A stretch of DNA of 64,000 nucleotides from Halicephalobus mephisto. Its lineage: Eukaryota > Nematoda > Chromadorea > Rhabditida > Panagrolaimidae. The stretch covers positions 120,171 to 184,170 of the forward strand of contig SWDT01000156.1 of assembly GCA_009193035.1 (NCBI GenBank), read 5' to 3'. Positions 57,650 to 64,000 of this stretch are shown here, piece after piece. The first letter of the stretch is position 1, and every line of letters begins with the position of its first letter. A model generated the notes under the pieces. The model did no database searches. It saw only the letters and a list, made by a program, of their open reading frames with translations, and was not told where the DNA came from. A program made the position numbers and the translations under genes.

Positions 57650-58245
57650 ATAAATTATCATCATCATATACTTGGTTTTAATTTCCTTCCATCTCGACAA
57701 CCGATGGATGAACGGCTTCCGATTCCTCTTGTGTTTCTCTTTGTTGCGCTGATCGATACCCTGGATGGTGACAAGAAAGAAGATAATCTTTATATCTCTT
57801 TGATCCACAAGAATAGAAAAGAGTTGTTTTTCTGCCAGATGAAATCTCCACATTTGGTGCATATCCATCTTCTTAGCTCATGAGGGCATTTGTCTGGGCA
57901 CTTCAACTCTAATAAATTCGAGTCATTACATATTTGATTTGTTTTGGCTCCTTCCATGTCTACAAAGCTAAATGCAATTTTCGTTTTCGGAACTTTCTTG
58001 TTAAAAAATCTAGGTGGATTTTTTTCTCATTTTATTACATGATATATGGTTCAATTGCTTCCTTATCATCAAGCATTGAAAAACCGCCAAATATGGAATA
58101 ATAGTCAAAAACAAACTAAAAACCCCATGAGCCCATTGATATTTGGTTGCTAATGGACCATTACGACGTTATTTGTGAATGGTATCAATCGACCCAAAGA
58201 TTCATTATATCTCCATCCTAATTTGTATTTACGTCCAAAATAAAG
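57650..58245 (-). pseudogene. Decayed inverted copy of the 59.4-61.2 kb gene
   Basis: The minus strand shows, in order, pieces of the plus-strand gene to its right. First a relic of its first exon (AAATTAGGATGGAGATA). Then, after a large internal deletion, TTGATGATAAGGAAGCAATT (its AEPYI region), MEGAK, CPDKCPHELRRWICTKCGDF, and, after a frame change, SCGSKRYKDYLLSCHHPG. Stop codons and frame breaks lie between the pieces. The order is kept, so this is one degenerate copy and not scattered matches. Confidence 0.8.
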
Positions 58246-59360
58246 AGGTATTTTAACATGAAAGGTAATTCAATATTTTATAGACATGCATTAAGCAATC
58301 AATATAGAGAAGAATAACTCAATTCACTCGACTTTATTGAGCTAACAACTGATAACTTATCACAAAAAGAAGTTTCGTTCAATTATCTATTGATAAGCAT
58401 TTAAAACACTCCTTAGTGTGATAGAAAACTTCTTTCTTTCTAAAAAACCTATTTTAAACTACTATTTTAATAAATAAAGGTGCACACTGATCAACAAACT
58501 CACTTTTCTGATTACCATTTTATAAATGTCGTAGATTACAACATACTCCACGCAGTTCTAATGTACACCAGTGGGGAAATAATCCTTCCTCTTTATTCTA
58601 ATACAGTACGATAATATATCCTAAACTTAAGAAAACAATAGATTAATAAAGTGAAGATATAGAATAATAAGACACAAATATAACTAAGCAATAATAATAA
58701 TTTCTGCTACACGATGATGAAGGGATTTGGTGGTTTTCTTGAATACTGAGGGATTTGAGTTTCATTCGACTTATAATCAAGGACAAGCGAATTTCAATAA
58801 ACTTCAGGGAATCTTATGCCAGAATCGAATTCATAATCCGCGATAATATGACCTTAAAACTATAAAATGATAGTTATTTAGAATGTGTAAATCTACCTTT
58901 TTATGTTGTGATTTCTTGTTTTTAATGTTCTTATTTCCGTTTGTTACTTCTTTGGGATCTTATTAAATATATTTCATAATATTCGTCTGCTACTAAAAAA
59001 CGGTAGCTGAAAAAGTGATTATTTAAATCAGTGTATGCTTTTATTTTTTAAATTAGTGCTTACGAGTTAATTTTTAAGGAAAGAAGAAAGTTATCGTAGG
59101 AAGGAGTGCCTTGAACAAAGCTGTCGATTTTCGAATTGATTTCGGATTAATTCAAATTTAAAAATCAAAAATTTCGGAAACTCGACAGTTCTAGCATTGA
59201 ATTATTGTCATTGAAAAAGAAGGATGGACTGAAATTCCTTTTTGTCTTTGTGATAAACTATCGATTGTTAGTTCTGTAAAGTTAGGTGCATTTTTTTTAT
59301 TATATTCCATTGATTGGTTGTTCTGTAATTACAAAATACTAAATTATTACTGACGTGAAA
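58246..59360. other. Stretch without a supported gene
   Basis: Less repetitive than the rest of the window. It lies between the decayed copy and the intact gene, which are head to head. Presumably it holds the promoter of the gene starting at 59361. Confidence 0.45.
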
Positions 59361-61211
59361 ATGGACTGGCGGAATTGTTATGCTCGTGAATGTAAATTAG
59401 GATGGGGATACAATGTGTCTTTAAATCGATTGATATCCGTTGAGGGGGAACCTCGTAATATTACATCGGAAATGAAAAATGAATGGAAATATAGAGCTTT
59501 CAATTTATCATCAACTATTATTACACCTTCGGAAAGTTCTTTGTTTGTTAAGTAAATTCACCACGGATATTTTAGTATGACATGAGTCTCCTTCTGGAAC
59601 CAAAATGGAAAAAGCTTCTTGATTTCCGGATCATCTTTGACGATAACGAGTATTGGGAAATCTATTGCTGTTTTTCGAGGCAAACAAAAAAATCCGGGAA
59701 GTTTTTAAAGTATCCACCTAATTGCAGTCATTTTGTCAGTGAGATCCATTACGGCGTGGATTTGTGGGTGCAGTTTCCAAAAACGGAACTTCCAATAGGA
59801 GTTTTGGAGGTAAGATTTATCAACATAGATTCCACATATCAGTAAAGAATCTACTTCAATTTTCAAAAGATATTACATAATGAATAATTCTGAAAACCTA
59901 AAAATGCTTTAACATTAAATTGTGCAGAAGTTTAGGTACCTTTATCTATTTAGTTTATTAGAAAGTTTCTTTCAGATACAAAAATTATTTGCAAAAAAAA
60001 GCTTCAATAAAATCCAAAAGAAAACCAAGTGCAGAATTTTAGTCAACTGTGATGAAGTTAAAGAAATGACTCTGGGAGAGCTTTTGAAATTTATGAATGA
60101 ACTAAAAGAAAAGAAATATTCTCATTACGTGATTCCTGTCCGTTTCGGATATGAAAAATTAAATCAAGACGTCCCAGCAATTGTGATAAATAATGAAACT
60201 GAATTTGGGGGATTTCTTACATACCTCTACTGCGTTTATCGAAAAATTGAAATGAAGATGGACAAGGCTGGATATGTGAATATTCTTCCAAATATGGAAT
60301 CGGAAGAAAAATTACTTGATAAAATTCGCCCTAATCTCTATAAGGCAAAAAAAGATTATGAAGCAATGGACAGGAATGAGTTTTTGAAAATATACCCAGT
60401 GCTAAAGAAACTTTTCTTCCGTTACACTGATTACATCAGATATGCTATAAATAATATGAGCAACATTGATGAAGGAAATCATCTTCCGGAAACATATGAA
60501 CAGATAAATCCTTGGCTTCAAAAGTTGAATGGATGGTTACCGGGAAAAGTCAATAGTGAAGACATGAATTACGCAAGCTTGTCCGTTAGAGCCCCTGTCG
60601 AATATGAACAAATGGTTGAAATATTGAAGAAAACAACTAAATGCAATCAATTTCAAATTACTCTCGATAACAGAGCGGCTGAACCATATATCGAAGAAGA
60701 AACTGATAGGAAAGTTCTATTTGGGTTCGTGAACATGAAAGGAGCTACCGTAGAGGGGATATTAAGTACTTTCAGCGTTTTTGAATCAGAATGTCCAGGA
60801 GAATGCACTCAAGAGTTGAGAAGATGGATCTGTAACAAATGTGGAGAATTTCTCAAAAGCAAGCTCAATTCTACAGGACAGCAATTCTTGTTGTGCTCTT
60901 GTGGATCGAAAAGATATAAAGACAATCTTCTCAGTTGTTACCATCCAAGTCATCACGGTAACCGAGAACAAGAGCAACCTATTGATCGTGTTGAACTTCT
61001 GCGAGTGATTGACGAACGCTTAAAACAAATCCGGGAGAGGAACGAGGGATTTACGGATAACAAAATCCACTATGCTATCCACATTATTTCGTTGAAGAAA
61101 ACTGAAGACCAAATCAAGAAAGTTCTGAGAGATGTTCTAGATGTTCGGGATTCAAGCATTGATGACCATACTGAACATGTTATTGAACTGTATTTAAAAG
61201 AAAGTAATTAA
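59361..61211 (+). CDS. Unrecognised Cys-rich protein, intact family member
   Basis: Function unknown. Exons 59361-59551, 59587-59809 and 59976-61211 join in phase to 549 residues; the first intron is only 35 bases, so a frame error there is an alternative. No signal peptide or membrane segment. Residues about 395-450 look metal-binding: CPGEC, WICNKCGEF, FLLCSCGSKRY, SCYHPSHHG, that is two CxxxC/CxxC pairs followed by CxC and a Cys-His group. A central motif AKKDYEAMDRNEFLKIYP resembles one in the gene at 62.8-64 kb. The C-terminus (EDQIKKVLRDVLD) is helical and charged. An inverted, decayed copy lies 1.1 kb upstream. It could be a nematode-specific expanding family. Confidence 0.7.
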
Positions 61212-62740
61212 AGCAACCTACTGTAAACTCGATAAAAATTAATAAAAGTAGAAAGCCAATAATTTTAGTTTCTATAGTTGGGAAGAACACAGACGATTAA
61301 GACGAGTTTGATAACTCTTCAATTATGTTGGAATGATTATATGGATATGGGAATGTGGGTCAAGTTGATGAGTAGAATGATCTATATGGAATAGTCATCT
61401 TAGAAGTTCTCTGTCAAGGAAATGAAGTGAGTGTTTTCCTTGATTCTTGTTAAAAAGGAACCTAACTACTAAAGAATTAGAGCATATTTTCATAATGAAA
61501 ACCCCTAGAACTAGCATTCTGTATTTTAGATAATGGTTGTGTTAGTTATACTATTAGTTGTCTTCTCCATTAATATATCTTATTAGTATCAAAAAGTAGT
61601 TTTGATATATAAGAGCACAGATAAATAATATATTAACAGCTTCCAATATTACTTCATTACTGAAGAGTGGTTTATTGTATTCTAGTAATAAAACGATTCT
61701 ACTCCACGAAAGAAAAGAACAAGAAGTTTTACAAGATTACATTCACGCTGATCACGAGAAAAGTGGAAAACTGACTTATTCCAAAGTAAAAAGAAGTGCG
61801 CGTTAATTTCAACAACAAACGAATAAAATCTCTCTTATATAATGACATTTCTGTAAATGAAAGAATAAATCTGTCTGAGTGATGAGCGGGCTCTTTCATC
61901 TGTTGACTGATATTCCTTTAGGGAAACGATAAATCTGGTCCACTATTGAATTTTGGTTAACAAAAGTCAAACAATTTTCCCCTCCTACATTTAAATTTGT
62001 ATAGTGATATCTAGTTGTGTCTACTCAATTATCTAGCATCCTTCTTGATCTATTTAGAGACAGGATTTGTTCAAAAGTAAAGCTAGAAAACCTTGAACGC
62101 GAAAATCTGAATCTTTTTGAAACCATCCTTTTATGGTTTTTGAAAGTTAAACAAATGTAAGAACACTCAAATAATTTAAGATCATTGTTTTTGAGATATC
62201 CTTTATTTCTACAAGTCCGAAATCAACTCTCACCACAATCAATGATGAACTTACTCTTCACAATTGGGAACTTGGCTGGAATGGAATCCTCATTCTGACA
62301 GACACGAATACTTGAGAAAGACAGTAAATAGAACAGAACTAGACTGAACTCTGATTTGGAGTAACTGGAGTCTAAACACCTTGAATTAGATCTTATTGAT
62401 GTTCTCAGAGTAGCATTACTCTTTTCCCACTGTGCTCTCTTTCGGATTCACCTTATTTACGAACACCTTCTCTAAGAGGAGAATTAGAAATTTGTTCTGA
62501 AGCAATTTCACACCACTGATCTTTCTGATCATACTCATATAAGGCAGAGATGGTTGTTGCAGAAATTTTAAAAAATAATGATAGTTATTTTGCTATGGAG
62601 ATTTTTTAAGTTTATATTGAGACCTTTGGAATGATATAAAAACCACTAACATAAACATTCGTGTCGATACCAACAACGTATGCAGCAAACAGATAAGCAG
62701 CCGTAACCAGAAAGAATTAAAATCTTTATTGAGAATTTTA
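61212..62740. other. Stretch without a supported gene
   Basis: Moderately AT-rich, few tandem repeats. On the minus strand near 62450-62560 one short frame (LYEYDQKDQWCEIASEQIS) looks coding-like and may be a relic of the same families. Nothing else recognised. Confidence 0.4.
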
Positions 62741-62844
62741 CTCATTCTCCCAGAAAATCACGGATATTTTCCTTTACTTTTTCTATGAATTCTTTAAGGT
62801 CTTCTGTCTTTTTATCGAAATCCAAATTTCCTCGCAAAAAATTA

Positions 62845-63986
62845 TCATTTTCCAGATCCATTAATTTCAAAAGTGAAATTGTCGATAAAGTTCCATTCTT
62901 GAAGAGACTCTTTGGCAATTTGTAGTCGATCATCGGAAGAACAACCCAACAAAAGGCCTCGAAAATAATCGCCCAGAATTCCCATACATAATTGTTTATT
63001 AAAGAACTTCTCCTTCGGATTGTCAAAATTGAACACGGAGAAGTCCACAATAATAGGATTCAAGTTGTTGTCTATTCCAAAGTTTTCATCATGCATACTT
63101 CCAAGCGAAAGGAACACAGTCAAGAAGTAAATTTGGACAAGAGCACGACGCCATCGATTGCTTTCTGGAACGCATTAACTAATATGTTCATTGATATCGA
63201 AAATAACTTTTGAGATCGTTTTCTTGACAAAAAGTTGTTTCCATTTTAAAACTGAAGCCATATATAAACAAAAACTAACCTGACTGAAGCACATTACTTC
63301 GATTCAAGCCTTTAAAATTACGAAATGTAGGGATCCATTCGCTTGCTATGTATAGAATACATTCCGAACTAACGCAGTTCGGAACAAATAAAATCTTCAG
63401 ACCCACTTTAATTCTTTCCAGAAACTTGTAGCAAAATAGTTCAATCAGATCCAGATTCCAACGAGAGACTGAAACAATCGAATTAGGAAAATCAACGGAA
63501 ATCATTTGAGATCATAACATAGTTATCTACTCAAGATCCATTTACTTATTTGAGATGACAGTCAACTAAATCAACATTACCTTGTCTCCTGTGTCCGGCA
63601 CTATGGTTGGTCTTTATGCGATATCGAAATACATCAGAACCAATCTTGACCTTGCACATAACAGCGGCTTTTGAACCTTCATCTAGATCCACATCTTCAA
63701 ATTCAACATCCGGATTCTTTCCATCGAACACTTTCAACATAAGGAAATGCGTTGCGGCATTCATAATCGGAGAAGTATTTTTGTCCAAGAATTTGGCGAT
63801 CGACTGATAGAGATTCGCGGCCTTTGATTCGAACTCGGGGTAGGCATCAATAAATGGAGATCTATCAAGTTCATCATAACGTTTTTTAGCACGAAGAGCC
63901 GCATTTTGCTTCGCTTCACCGTATGTTGTCTTAAAATTGTCTACTGCGGCGACAAATGCCTTCCACTCACTAAGGTGTGAATGTTT
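62845..63986 (-). CDS. Unrecognised protein with kinase-like loop (partial, runs off the right edge)
   Basis: Exons 63986-63581, 63468-63280 and 63164-62845 join in phase to the last 304 residues; the 5' part is outside the window. The first exon contains AKKRYDELDRSPFIDAYP, close to a motif in the 59.4 kb gene. Later parts read IELFCYKFLERIKVG, ILYIASEW and HDENFGIDN followed by PIIVDF. The H-D-x-N ... I-V-D-F order resembles the catalytic and metal-binding loops of protein-kinase-like folds; this is inference. An alternative acceptor at 63252 would add 24 coding-like codons (LKWKQLFVKKTISKV) but meets an in-frame TAA at 63175. After the TGA at 62845 another frame stays open to 62742 (TEDLKEFIEKVKENIRDFL), so a frameshift near the end is also possible. 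Confidence 0.6.
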
Positions 63987-64000
63987 CTGAAATACATTAT

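Noticed and set aside
62845..63252. Calling the right-edge gene a pseudogene because of the in-frame TAA at 63175
   Set aside because: A downstream acceptor at 63165 keeps phase and avoids the stop, so an intact partial gene is the simpler reading; the ambiguity is reported as a finding.
1..64000. CRISPR arrays, bacterial operons, rRNA, retroviral or LTR elements
   Set aside because: Repeats are tandem minisatellites or MITEs without uniform spacers; genes are intron-containing and eukaryotic; no reverse transcriptase, integrase or long terminal repeats were recognised.

Overview
The window looks like nuclear DNA of a nematode, most likely rhabditid-like. The genes have short exons and often 35-50 base introns with donors of the GTAAG/GTGAG type and acceptors ending TTTTCAG or TTTTTAG. 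Acceptor-like sites sit just upstream of several start codons, as expected for spliced-leader trans-splicing. The recognisable proteins (a DLC1/GEI-1-type RhoGAP-START protein, TAF12, annexins, an insulin-like peptide, PEBP-like and IkB-like proteins) are typical of nematodes. Intergenic and intronic DNA is very AT-rich and full of minisatellites, MITEs and diverged tandem repeats. The species cannot be named from the sequence alone.

Layout. 1.4-6.5 kb (-): five-transmembrane part of a rhodopsin-family peptide GPCR with a Cys-rich ectodomain; its 3' exons are not found. 7.5-12.3 kb: satellite-like repeats with one orphan exon-like ORF. 12.4-14.8 kb (-): IkB-like ankyrin protein. 16.2-18.5 kb (+): TAF12. 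18.6-25.7 kb (-): DLC1/GEI-1-type RhoGAP-START gene, convergent with TAF12. 29.7-31.7 kb (-): complex I subunit NDUFB10 followed by a class I phosphatidylinositol transfer protein, probably an operon. 33.1-36.6 kb (-): secreted double PEBP-like protein with a likely lipid-anchor tail. 42.2-43.6 kb (-): insulin-like peptide. 45.1-53.0 kb (-): two nearly identical annexin core exons downstream of one set of Gly/Tyr/Pro/Gln-rich exons, probably an annexin A7/A11-type gene with a duplicated terminal exon. 55.0-57.4 kb (+): secreted MAM-domain protein. 57.6-64 kb: an unrecognised Cys-rich gene (+), a decayed inverted copy of it (-), and part of a third gene (-) that shares a motif with the first and has a kinase-like loop.

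Exon models were built by hand by matching splice sites and checking that phases agree. The models for TAF12, PITP, NDUFB10, the PEBP-like gene, the insulin-like peptide, the annexin and the MAM gene keep frame throughout. The RhoGAP model keeps frame over all 12 proposed exons, but its true 5' end is not established. The most unusual features are the annexin locus, with its shared N-terminal exons, alternative cores and a transposon insertion whose empty site survives in the paralogous copy, and the unrecognised gene family at the right edge.
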